Origin: Candidatus Obscuribacterales bacterium
Lineage (GTDB): Bacteria > Cyanobacteriota > Vampirovibrionia > Obscuribacterales > Obscuribacteraceae
Assembly (NCBI GenBank): GCA_019746975.1
Contig: JAIERK010000222.1
Coordinates: 1 to 39,062 of the forward strand
Direction: 5' to 3'
Length of the DNA: 39,062 bases
Within the stretch, counting starts at the first letter, position 1. Each line of letters starts with the position of its first letter. The position numbers were made by a program, and so were the translations under genes. This document shows positions 1 to 7,160 of the stretch, one piece after another. The notes under the pieces are model-generated. The model did no database searches and was not told where the DNA came from. It saw only the letters and a list, made by a program, of their open reading frames with translations.

Positions 1-113
1 ACCCCGTAATAGAGTATGGGCTTGTTGGCAACCGGAAGGAGCTGCTTTGCTGCCGTGTGCGTAATCGGCCGCATTCTCGTTCCTTTGCCACCACTTAAAA
101 TTAGTCCCTTCAT
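1..113 (-). CDS. Sugar-1-phosphate nucleotidylyltransferase, N-terminal fragment (RmlA/StrD-like), cut by the window edge
   Basis: Read on the minus strand from an ATG at 113-111, the frame stays open for 37 codons to the window edge. It begins MKGLILSGGKGTRMRPITH and continues with KQLLPVANKPILYYG. This is the nucleotide-binding signature (GGxGTRxxP) and following PVxNKP motif of glucose-1-phosphate thymidylyl/uridylyltransferases. The ITHTxAKQLxPVANKPILxYG wording resembles the long RmlA/StrD-type enzymes. Such enzymes activate hexose-1-phosphates to NDP-sugars in the cytosol. The gene starts 42 nt after the stop of the sugar-phosphate transferase on the same strand, so the two probably form an operon. 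Only about a tenth of the protein is visible, so the nucleotide and sugar specificity cannot be assigned. Confidence 0.85.
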   Translation of the reverse strand, partial: MKGLILSGGKGTRMRPITHTAAKQLLPVANKPILYYG

Positions 114-155
114 TGCTCTAACCTGCGTTTTGTCTGAGTGTGTTTTTCAAGTCGC

Positions 156-764
156 CTACATTGCTCCGCGCCTACTAACGACCGCCGCAACGGTCATATA
201 CATGATGCGCCAGTCAAGAAAATAGCTCCAATGATCGCAATACCATTTATCCAGATTGACTTTCACGGGATCGGGCAATTCGTCCCGTCCGTTGATCTGC
301 GCCCAACCAGTGATCCCCGGCAAAAACTCGAGGACGCCAGCGTCAGAACGCAGCGATGTCAGCTCCGTCTGATTATACAGAGCTGGGCGCGGTCCCACTA
401 AACTCATCTCGCCTTTTAATACGTTTAGAAGCTGTGGAAGCTCATCTATACTGGTTTTTCGCAGAATGTTACCGACCTTGGTTATTGGGCTCGCGAGCTT
501 CTGCATCTCGTTTGTAGCCAGGTCTGGAGTGCCCTGGCGCATCGTCCTGAATTTATAAATTTCAAACAATTCACCATTGCGACCCACACGTTTCTGCCTA
601 AATATCACAGGTCCACTGGAGTCGGCCTTAATCGCCAGCGCAACGAAAAGCAGAAGCGGCGCAAAACCCACGAGGGCCGTTGCGGAGAGAAAAATGTCGG
701 TGATTCGCTTAAATGGCATAGACACTAAGAATTGTACAAACGGCAAGTCATCTTCGATTGTCAT
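156..764 (-). CDS. Undecaprenyl-phosphate sugar phosphotransferase (bacterial sugar transferase, WcaJ/PglC catalytic domain)
   Basis: This 202-aa protein consists almost only of the bacterial sugar-transferase domain. An N-terminal hydrophobic segment (about residues 20-46) is followed by GPVIFRQKRVG and KFRTM. Next come DELPQLLNVLKGEMSLVGPRP and PGITGWAQINGR, the diagnostic motifs of phosphoglycosyl transferases. The family transfers a sugar-1-phosphate from an NDP-sugar to undecaprenyl phosphate at the inner membrane, the first step of O-antigen, capsule or exopolysaccharide units. The length fits the small monotopic PglC-like class rather than the large WbaP/WcaJ forms with extra membrane helices. 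The start used is the first ATG; an ATG at residue 16 (MPFKRITDIF) is also plausible. It sits 42 nt upstream of the nucleotidylyltransferase and is divergent from the GT2 at 840. Confidence 0.9.
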   Translation of the reverse strand: MTIEDDLPFVQFLVSMPFKRITDIFLSATALVGFAPLLLFVALAIKADSSGPVIFRQKRVGRNGELFEIYKFRTMRQGTPDLATNEMQKLASPITKVGNILRKTSIDELPQLLNVLKGEMSLVGPRPALYNQTELTSLRSDAGVLEFLPGITGWAQINGRDELPDPVKVNLDKWYCDHWSYFLDWRIMYMTVAAVVSRRGAM

Positions 765-814
765 TCTCGATAATATTGGACTTATTTAGTCAGCGATTGG
801 ACAGCACGACGCTC

Positions 815-830
815 GCCCTTAAGCCAGGGC
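815..830. other. Short inverted repeat between divergent glycan genes
   Basis: A 5-bp perfect stem (gccct/agggc) with a 6-nt loop lies in the 75-bp divergent interval, 10-25 nt upstream of the GTG start at 840. It could be a 5'-UTR hairpin or an operator. It is short enough to be chance. Confidence 0.2.
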
Positions 831-839
831 GGTTACAAT

Positions 840-1751
840 GTGACTATGCGCCTTTCGATAATTATTGTAAGTTGGAACACTCGTGAACTCTTGGACCGCT
901 GCCTGGTCACGCTCAAAGAGGAGATGGATGCGAACAACAACCTTCAAGTAGAAGTCTTTGTGATCGACAACGATTCGGCGGATGGCTCCGCCGATCTGGT
1001 CGCCTCTAAACACACATGGGCAAATCTGATCCGAAATAAAGAGAATTTAGGCTTTGCTAAAGCTAACAATCAAGCCCTCCGCCAAACACAAAGCGACTTC
1101 ACCTTATTACTTAACCCTGACACAGAAATCAGAAAAGGCGCATTAAGAGAGCTTATTCGGTTCCTCGAAGAAAATCCGAGATGCGGCGTGGTGGCACCCC
1201 AACTGCTCAACACCGACGGCAGCGTGCAAAGATCCTGCCGGGCATTTCCAACTTTTGTCGGTATGCTTTACGAGCTGCTTGGTCTGAGTCGGCTCTATCC
1301 GGCGGGTTCTGAGAAAGGAAGCCGATTCCGCGAATATAAAATGCTCGACTGGAACCACGACGATCTCCGAGAGGTCGATCAACCTGAAGGAGCATGTCTG
1401 ATGATCAGGCGCCAGGTGCTCGATGAAGTGGGGCTTCTCGACGAAGGTTATTTCATGTTGTTCGAAGAGGTGGACTGGTGCTTTCGCGTAAAGCAAAAGG
1501 GCTGGCAGATCTGGTTCGACCCAGAAGCAAAAGTAGTTCACCATTACGGGCAATCGATCAAACAGGTGAAGGTCAGAATGATTCTTTCCTCACATCGCGG
1601 TTTGTATAGATTTTGGCGAAAGCACTACAGAGGCAATCGCTGGTACATGGACGGATTTGCATACACGGGGCTTATGCTTCTGGCATACGTCCGCATCGGT
1701 GCATACGTCCTTAAGCGAGCAATCTCGGGCGGCAAGCAATCGGCAGTCTGA
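840..1751 (+). CDS. Family 2 glycosyltransferase (rhamnosyltransferase-like)
   Basis: This 303-aa GT-A fold glycosyltransferase begins LSIIIVSWNTRELLDRCL. It carries VFVIDNDSADGS (nucleotide-sugar binding), NLGFAKANNQAL and LLLNPDTEI (the DxD-like metal site). It also has GACLMIRRQVLDEVGLLDEGYFMLFEEVDWCFR, typical of WbbL/RfbF-type rhamnosyltransferases. A C-terminal hydrophobic stretch near residues 275-292 may attach it to the membrane. The frame opens with GTG at 840; an ATG two codons later (846) is an equally good start. It is divergent from the sugar-phosphate transferase, consistent with a shared polysaccharide locus. The donor sugar cannot be read from the sequence. Confidence 0.88.
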   Translation: MTMRLSIIIVSWNTRELLDRCLVTLKEEMDANNNLQVEVFVIDNDSADGSADLVASKHTWANLIRNKENLGFAKANNQALRQTQSDFTLLLNPDTEIRKGALRELIRFLEENPRCGVVAPQLLNTDGSVQRSCRAFPTFVGMLYELLGLSRLYPAGSEKGSRFREYKMLDWNHDDLREVDQPEGACLMIRRQVLDEVGLLDEGYFMLFEEVDWCFRVKQKGWQIWFDPEAKVVHHYGQSIKQVKVRMILSSHRGLYRFWRKHYRGNRWYMDGFAYTGLMLLAYVRIGAYVLKRAISGGKQSAV

Positions 1752-2029
1752 AATCGTTCGTTAGTGTGTGTAACAGGTTGCATCTTGGATACACGTCGTT
1801 ACTTTTGAACGAGTTGCATCCAGGCAGATTTAGGTCGTTGTTTTCTGGTATTCCGAGATAGAGATTCTCGACGCGAAGCAAAGCCAGATTGTATTTCGAC
1901 GTCACATATTATTGGGAACAACAGCCGGCGGCGCCGAAAAGGACAGAATCGTTCTGGCCCTCAAATTAAAGCGAGTTTGCGTGTAAGATAAACTCAATCG
2001 TTGAATGGGTTTGATTTAAGCGACTGCAC

Positions 2030-3058
2030 ATGAAGAACAAGAATTCGATTCGGCAAAAACTAATAGGTTTTGGATTTGCGCTAGTTCTTGTTCTGTCACC
2101 ATCGCTTGCCTTCGGACAAAATCAGAACTCCGATTTGAAGAGTGGCCTTGCGTTTTTTTCCCAGAAGAAGTATGCAGAAGCGGCTGAATGCTTCAATCGA
2201 GCCGTCAATGGTCTGGCAAAAAATAGCGCACTTGCCCACTACTATCTCGCAATCTGCCTATCGCAGACCGGTAAGACGAGCGAGGCTCGAGCACAATACA
2301 AGACTACGCTCACCCTCAATCCTCATCCGTCCATCGCCACTTACTGCTATAGGGCATTGGGACAGACACTTCCTGCCAGCTCTGCTAAAGCTGAAGACTC
2401 TGAAGCGGAATCGTCGACAACAAATAAGACCAGGGGCGGAGCCTTCGCAGATCCGACAGACAAAAATCTTTTGAATGTTCACAAGCGCACCGCTGACACA
2501 GACAAGGTCTACGCGATTGTGTTAAACGCACTGGCAGCCGTACCACCGAAAGTGAAAAGCGCTCTTCGCGAAGGTGGATGCAAAATTCTCATCGCAAGAA
2601 CCATAGTAGACGCCTGTCCAGAACTGGCAACAGACAAACCAAGCGGATACATTCACGGCGGCGGTTACGACAATTGCCCAGGCATGTTCGTTCCATCAAC
2701 AAAGACGCTCTACATTGCAGAGCGTGCCTCGTGGAACAACAGTCCGCCAAGACTGAACACACAGGCTGGTTTCACCACATTGCATGAACTCGGGCATGCA
2801 TACGATCATGTAAAGCACGACATCTCCGGCGGTGAGTTCAAGAAGCTCTACGACGAAGATGCGGCACATTTGACCAATTCACAGCGTACGGAATGGCACT
2901 ACTACTGCCAGGAAGGGGAGAGGGGACCTTGCGAGCTTTTCGCGGAGTTGTTCGCTATCTGTCATGGCACCGCTGCTGGTATCGACCGCGGTGACGGCGA
3001 GTTGGCTCAAGTGTTTCCACGGTGCTACAAATTCATCAAGAGCATGATGTATTACTGA
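2030..3058 (+). CDS. Exported TPR protein with HELGH zinc-metallopeptidase domain (anthrax lethal-factor-like fold suspected)
   Basis: This 342-aa protein has a Sec-type signal peptide (basic KNKNSIRQK, hydrophobic core, cleavage near AFG-QN at about residue 29). A TPR-like segment follows (about residues 34-105, LAFFSQKKYAEAAECFNRAV), then a Ser/Thr-rich linker. The C-terminal domain contains H252-E-L-G-H256 followed by AYDH, the HExxH zinc-protease motif. A downstream glutamate (E302 or E306 in CELFAELFA) could be the third zinc ligand. The spacing and the acidic helix after HExxH resemble the ATLF/M34 group, but I infer that by pattern only. It is expected to act outside the cytoplasm. Upstream (1752-2029) is noncoding; no partner gene is evident. 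Confidence 0.75.
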   Translation: MKNKNSIRQKLIGFGFALVLVLSPSLAFGQNQNSDLKSGLAFFSQKKYAEAAECFNRAVNGLAKNSALAHYYLAICLSQTGKTSEARAQYKTTLTLNPHPSIATYCYRALGQTLPASSAKAEDSEAESSTTNKTRGGAFADPTDKNLLNVHKRTADTDKVYAIVLNALAAVPPKVKSALREGGCKILIARTIVDACPELATDKPSGYIHGGGYDNCPGMFVPSTKTLYIAERASWNNSPPRLNTQAGFTTLHELGHAYDHVKHDISGGEFKKLYDEDAAHLTNSQRTEWHYYCQEGERGPCELFAELFAICHGTAAGIDRGDGELAQVFPRCYKFIKSMMYY

Positions 3059-3238
3059 CTAGAAGCAAATTCATTATCCCTGACAACGCGTGAATCAAGT
3101 CCTTCCTCGAAGATGGAATTGACTAACTACCAGGCTTTCGCGCAATTGAACTGGTGCGAAAAACTGATAAAGTGTCAATAGACCAAGACAGGCAAAGGCG
3201 CTAGAACCCTTATCCAGAGTGACTTTTCCGCGATTGAG

Positions 3239-3270
3239 ATTCTGAATCAGAATTGAACTTTTTGATTCAA
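3239..3270. promoter_or_regulatory. Overlapping palindromes upstream of the small membrane protein gene
   Basis: A 15-bp perfect palindrome (attctg-aat-cagaat, 3239-3253) overlaps a second inverted repeat (ttgaa...ttcaa, 3253-3270). Both lie 48-79 nt upstream of the ATG at 3318. The AT-rich symmetrical arrangement is compatible with a regulator-binding site or a promoter region. No convincing -35/-10 pair could be fixed. Confidence 0.3.
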
Positions 3271-3317
3271 AATATCGTTCTAGAGAATGTAGGGTCTCTC
3301 GACTGAGGAGTTCGAAT

Positions 3318-3524
3318 ATGAATGATTTATCGTTTTTTCTATGGTTTTCGGTACTTATGACCTTTAGCTATGCGTGCGTACTAATTGCGTTCACCGCGGC
3401 GCCGGCTCGCGAGCCAGTAACCATTTCGGCGAGTGCGACAAGACGCAGGAAAAGGCGACGTGCCAACGCCCTAGCTCAGGCTAAATCGTCAGCACTTTCC
3501 AACAGTGAGCATCACCAGACCTAG
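3318..3524 (+). CDS. Small single-pass membrane protein with basic tail, function unknown
   Basis: This 68-aa ORF has one N-terminal hydrophobic helix (about residues 4-29, FFLWFSVLMTFSYACVLIAF). A strongly basic segment follows (TRRRKRRR near residues 40-47), then a polar tail. A good Shine-Dalgarno sequence (gaggag, 3305-3310) sits 7 nt before the ATG, which is the main argument that it is translated. The predicted topology is N-out or hairpin-free with the basic tail in the cytoplasm. It matches no family I recognise. It stands alone, with about 180 noncoding bases on the downstream side before the vWA/ATPase cluster. Confidence 0.5.
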   Translation: MNDLSFFLWFSVLMTFSYACVLIAFTAAPAREPVTISASATRRRKRRRANALAQAKSSALSNSEHHQT

Positions 3525-3706
3525 CACCCACTCGATTCGGAAATCGTCCGCTCAGCAGAACACCTCAAACCGATAAGTTAAAGGGAACGTTCATACCAGT
3601 TTCAAAGTTGACCGCGCCGCGTTAATAAGAAGAAGATTTAGATCTCGTATACTTCGCTTCTCCTGATTTAGGATTGCAGTAGGTTCTTACGGGCTCGAAC
3701 AAATAG

Positions 3707-5113
3707 ATGGCTTCACGTCCATTGCCAAGATACTTTGTTACTCGGTCTAACGACGAGTGGTCCGACACAAATATGGTCAGCACTCTTGAGCCATATCACG
3801 CTATTGACAGCTTTTTTCTGGGCGGCAGGCATGTGGTTGAGCGAGAATGGCTCGTAACGATTGATGCAGCCGGCTTCCTACGCGCTCTCGCTGGTGATGA
3901 ATTATCCAATCTGCCAGAAATAGTTCAGCAAGACCTTGCTTTCAATGAAGTTATCGGTTCTGCCGCAAGTCGCTCCATCGATGGCTCAGAGATCTATCTC
4001 TTTAACCTGGAAGCGCTCGAGCAACCGCCTGAGACACCAGGTCTCAACGACCCTGTCTATCTTTATGGAACTTTATACGGTCCATTTCCAGCTTCATCAG
4101 ACGAAAGTTTCAAAGGTGTGCAGGGTCAGCTAACGGTTAATCGCATTGATCTTTTGGCTGGTATCGTCAATTCCAGCCAGTACTCGTTCCACTATCAAAC
4201 TGAAGCTGGTGGCGTCACACAACGCTGCTTCAACTTCCTCCTACCAGGGGATCGCGAAGAAGAAATCATTCGAGGCAAAGGGCTGGTGATGGCTTACCCG
4301 CTAATGCCAGGAGATATTGGTCTTGGCGATCCGTGGAACGAGTATCTTGTTTCCAATTTGATTTTCGACATGCTATCAGCGCTAAAAGATGACATAGAGA
4401 AAGAAAAGGTAAATCATCCGCTTAAAGACATGGTTCTTCCTGTAGTCAACAGATTCTCGTTCGAAAAGGATCTGGAAGCACGAGGCTATGTCATCAAAGG
4501 CGAGGTCGCTATGCGCCAACCTGGCGCGGCCGGCGGTCTGCCCAACATCCTACCGGATGTGCTTTCGAAGCCGCTGCCGAGCGCGGTGACAAATGCGATT
4601 GGAAAGATAATCAAAGACAAGTTCACACTGCCGCCTGAGGCGACTGTGGATGAATTCATCAGCCTGGCTCGTAAGGCACTAGAAAAACTGCCGGGATATC
4701 CGACACCACGGGCGAAGGCACTTCAAAGCAGGGTTCGTAGTGCTTCTGTTGAAGCTCGCAGCAACGCCTCGAGGAAGACCGCTCCTCCGCCACGTCCGGT
4801 CAATATTCCGGACAATACACTCAACGAGACTCAACCAAGCAGAAAGGCACGTCGGTCGGAATGGATGGAAGACTTCATTTCGTCACACAGGGCTCCGACA
4901 TCGACCCACGTCGAGACGCGACTTACAAATCTTTCGAGCGCGGCGGAATCAGCGCATAACGCATCGATACAGCGACCTGCCGGCAAATCGCAACCTAATT
5001 GGATGAATGATTTCGGACAAGACAAATCGAATAGCAAGGAGGAGCAACAACAGAAGTCCCAGAAAGCAAAGCCATCTGAAGCTAAGCCTGACTGGATGAA
5101 AGACTTTGATTAA
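3707..5113 (+). CDS. Uncharacterised protein with three C-terminal WMxDF motifs, first gene of the vWA/ATPase cluster
   Basis: This 468-aa soluble protein belongs to no family I recognise. Residues 1 to about 330 look folded (YFVTRSNDEWSD, then a mixed alpha/beta region ending in FTLPPEATVDEFISLARKAL). From about 335 onwards it is Ser/Asn/Lys/Glu-rich and probably disordered. Embedded in that tail are WMEDF (residues 386-390), WMNDF (432-436) and WMKDF (463-467, one residue before the stop). These repeated aromatic-acidic motifs look like docking peptides. The gene precedes the first vWA gene by 56 bp on the same strand, so co-expression is likely. A vWA MIDAS site usually binds an acidic side chain, so a WMxDF-vWA interaction is a reasonable but untested guess. 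Confidence 0.7.
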   Translation: MASRPLPRYFVTRSNDEWSDTNMVSTLEPYHAIDSFFLGGRHVVEREWLVTIDAAGFLRALAGDELSNLPEIVQQDLAFNEVIGSAASRSIDGSEIYLFNLEALEQPPETPGLNDPVYLYGTLYGPFPASSDESFKGVQGQLTVNRIDLLAGIVNSSQYSFHYQTEAGGVTQRCFNFLLPGDREEEIIRGKGLVMAYPLMPGDIGLGDPWNEYLVSNLIFDMLSALKDDIEKEKVNHPLKDMVLPVVNRFSFEKDLEARGYVIKGEVAMRQPGAAGGLPNILPDVLSKPLPSAVTNAIGKIIKDKFTLPPEATVDEFISLARKALEKLPGYPTPRAKALQSRVRSASVEARSNASRKTAPPPRPVNIPDNTLNETQPSRKARRSEWMEDFISSHRAPTSTHVETRLTNLSSAAESAHNASIQRPAGKSQPNWMNDFGQDKSNSKEEQQQKSQKAKPSEAKPDWMKDFD

Positions 5114-5169
5114 CAGGTATCAATTTCCGTTCTGCATTGTGTTCGTATTTTTTTTGAGGTGGTTCAAAT

Positions 5170-6108
5170 ATGACTAAAGTTCATGAAAGACCGGTAGAGC
5201 CCTTTTCCGACATTCACTGTGAACATGGTGAAGTTCGAGCAACCTTGCTTCACGATCCAACAGTCGAGGGGCTGGACATGGCGATCTACCTCGATGGTTC
5301 CGGTAGCATGAGCGATGAATACGAGTATAAGAAGAAGTGGAAAGGACTGCTTAACTGGTTCCTCGGAGCGACTCCTGAGTTTTTACCCAACGTGGTAGAA
5401 CCACAAGTCAGATGGATCCTTGAATATCTCGCCACGAAAGATCGCAATGGGCTTCTCCGCGTCGCTTACTGGGCTACGGGCAATCGATCGCAAATCGAGG
5501 TGATAGGCGAACTTAAAGGAAAAGATGTCGAGTCCTACAAATTTCCGGGGCCCGGGACTTTCGGTTCATCCACTAATTTAGAGCCGGCCATTCGAGACTT
5601 CGTAGCATACATGCGAGACCAGGCAGACAAAGGTGCACGTCAGGGTTGCGCTGTATTCTTGACGGACGGTGTGATTCACGATGCTGATCATGTGAAGGCT
5701 TACTGTGATGTTATCGTTCGCGACATTACGAAGGGCAAGCTTCCACGCCTCAATTTCATCCTCGTCGGAGTGGGCGACGGCGTCGACGAAGAGCAGATGG
5801 AAGATATCTGCCACGAAGAGTATCCAGGATTTGGTCACTTGTGGTGCCACCGGGTTGCTGAAGAGATCGGTCAAGTCGCTGAGCTTGTAGCAGTCCTCGT
5901 CGATGAGTCGATGACGGTTGCCTCGGGCGGTACCGTATATGATGACAAAGGCAAGGTAGTCGCGAAGTATGAGTCTCGCTTACCGGCCATCTTGGAGTTC
6001 AAAGTTCCTGAAGGGTGCAAGAGTTTCACGCTCGAGATTAACGGACAGCGTTATACTCAACCGCTTCCGGAAGATCATGACGATGATGATGACGATGATC
6101 ATCACTAA
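5170..6108 (+). CDS. von Willebrand factor A domain protein with Asp/His-rich tail (paralogue 1)
   Basis: This 312-aa protein has a vWA fold from about residue 35 to 240. The MIDAS site is complete: D42-x-S44-x-S46 (YLDGSGSMSDEY), T135 (GSSTNLEPAI) and D166 (LTDG), so divalent-metal binding is expected. A C-terminal beta-rich domain follows (VASGGTVYDDKGKVVAKYES...), then a tail of Asp and His (residues 299-312) that could bind cations. There is no signal peptide, so it is cytosolic. The style recalls the TerY/TerF-type vWA proteins of tellurite/stress systems, but no TerD-like partner is present here. A Shine-Dalgarno (gaggtgg) precedes the ATG. It is paralogous to the next gene (46-bp gap). 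Confidence 0.85.
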   Translation: MTKVHERPVEPFSDIHCEHGEVRATLLHDPTVEGLDMAIYLDGSGSMSDEYEYKKKWKGLLNWFLGATPEFLPNVVEPQVRWILEYLATKDRNGLLRVAYWATGNRSQIEVIGELKGKDVESYKFPGPGTFGSSTNLEPAIRDFVAYMRDQADKGARQGCAVFLTDGVIHDADHVKAYCDVIVRDITKGKLPRLNFILVGVGDGVDEEQMEDICHEEYPGFGHLWCHRVAEEIGQVAELVAVLVDESMTVASGGTVYDDKGKVVAKYESRLPAILEFKVPEGCKSFTLEINGQRYTQPLPEDHDDDDDDDHH

Positions 6109-6154
6109 AAACGTGACTATGTGCCAATTTGAACTACCTAAGGAGTGAAGCGCA

Positions 6155-7120
6155 ATGTCACACAAGCACGAAACAATCGTAAAACCATTCTCCGATGTAC
6201 ATAACAAAGAGGGCACCATACTCGCGACACTGTTGCACGATCCAACCGTCGAAGGATTGGACGTCGCTCTATACATGGATGGCTCTGCCAGCATGGAGGA
6301 CGAGTATGGTCCTCGCGGGATCCTCGCAAAGATCGGCGGCGTGCGCAATCAAGTCGAACCGCAAATGCAATGGATGCTCGAGTATTTGGCGACCAAAGAC
6401 AAGGACGGCGTTTTACGAGTCGCATATTGGGCAACAGGAGACGGCTCTCAAATCGAAGTCGTCGGAGATCTAACCGGTACTGAAGCTAAAAATTACAAGT
6501 TTCCCGGTCCGCAGTTCTACGGAAAGGGTACTGTGATGCTGCCTGTTCTGAGAGACTACGTTTCCCACATAAGGACTCAGGCGGAGAAAGGTGCAAAGCG
6601 AGGCTTGGCGGTTATCATCACGGACAGCCAAATTTACGACCCGGGCGATGTGAAAGCATACTCGCAACAGGTCGCCAAAGAGATTCAGAGCGGACGCCTG
6701 CCTAGACTCAACTTCGTGCTGGTTGGAGTTGGTGACTCAATCGATGAGAATCAGATGGAGCAGATCTGCCACGAAGAATATCCTGGGGTCGGTCACTTGT
6801 GGTGTCATCGCGTAGCCGACAGAATGGAAGAGATGGCCGAACTTGTAGCCGTTCTGGTTGACGAAACCATGACTGTTGCCTCAGGCGGCACCATATATGA
6901 TGACAAAGGCAGTGTGCTCAAGCGCTACGAGACGAGGTTGCCTGCAGTACTCGAGTTCAAGGTGCCACCGGGGTGCACCAGTTTTACGCTCGAGATTGCA
7001 GGACAAAAGTTCACGCAGCCTATTCCCGAAGAAGACCATCACGATGATGACGACGACGACGATCATCCACCGCCACCACCATCGGCGAGCAGCTCCGGAG
7101 GGCACGGGCACAAACACTAG
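6155..7120 (+). CDS. von Willebrand factor A domain protein with Asp/His/Pro-rich tail (paralogue 2)
   Basis: This 321-aa paralogue is collinear with the upstream gene. It shares the opening (KPFSDVHNKEG versus EPFSDIHCEHG), ATLLHDPTVEGLD, the MIDAS D42-x-S44-x-S46 (MDGSASMEDEY), GTVMLPVLRDY, ITDS and CHEEYPGxGHLWCHRVA. The invariant CHEEYPG...LWCHR block, with Cys and His, looks like an extra metal site or structural element. The tail is longer than in paralogue 1: an Asp/His run, a five-proline run, then SSSGGHGHKH. The Shine-Dalgarno taaggagtg lies about 8 nt before the ATG. It lies 40 bp before the metal ATPase gene, whose own N-terminus is also His/Asp-rich, suggesting a shared metal-handling role. 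Confidence 0.85.
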   Translation: MSHKHETIVKPFSDVHNKEGTILATLLHDPTVEGLDVALYMDGSASMEDEYGPRGILAKIGGVRNQVEPQMQWMLEYLATKDKDGVLRVAYWATGDGSQIEVVGDLTGTEAKNYKFPGPQFYGKGTVMLPVLRDYVSHIRTQAEKGAKRGLAVIITDSQIYDPGDVKAYSQQVAKEIQSGRLPRLNFVLVGVGDSIDENQMEQICHEEYPGVGHLWCHRVADRMEEMAELVAVLVDETMTVASGGTIYDDKGSVLKRYETRLPAVLEFKVPPGCTSFTLEIAGQKFTQPIPEEDHHDDDDDDDHPPPPPSASSSGGHGHKH

Positions 7121-7160
7121 GCAGCGGTCATCATGACAGCTCGCAGGAAGAGGGTACGAA

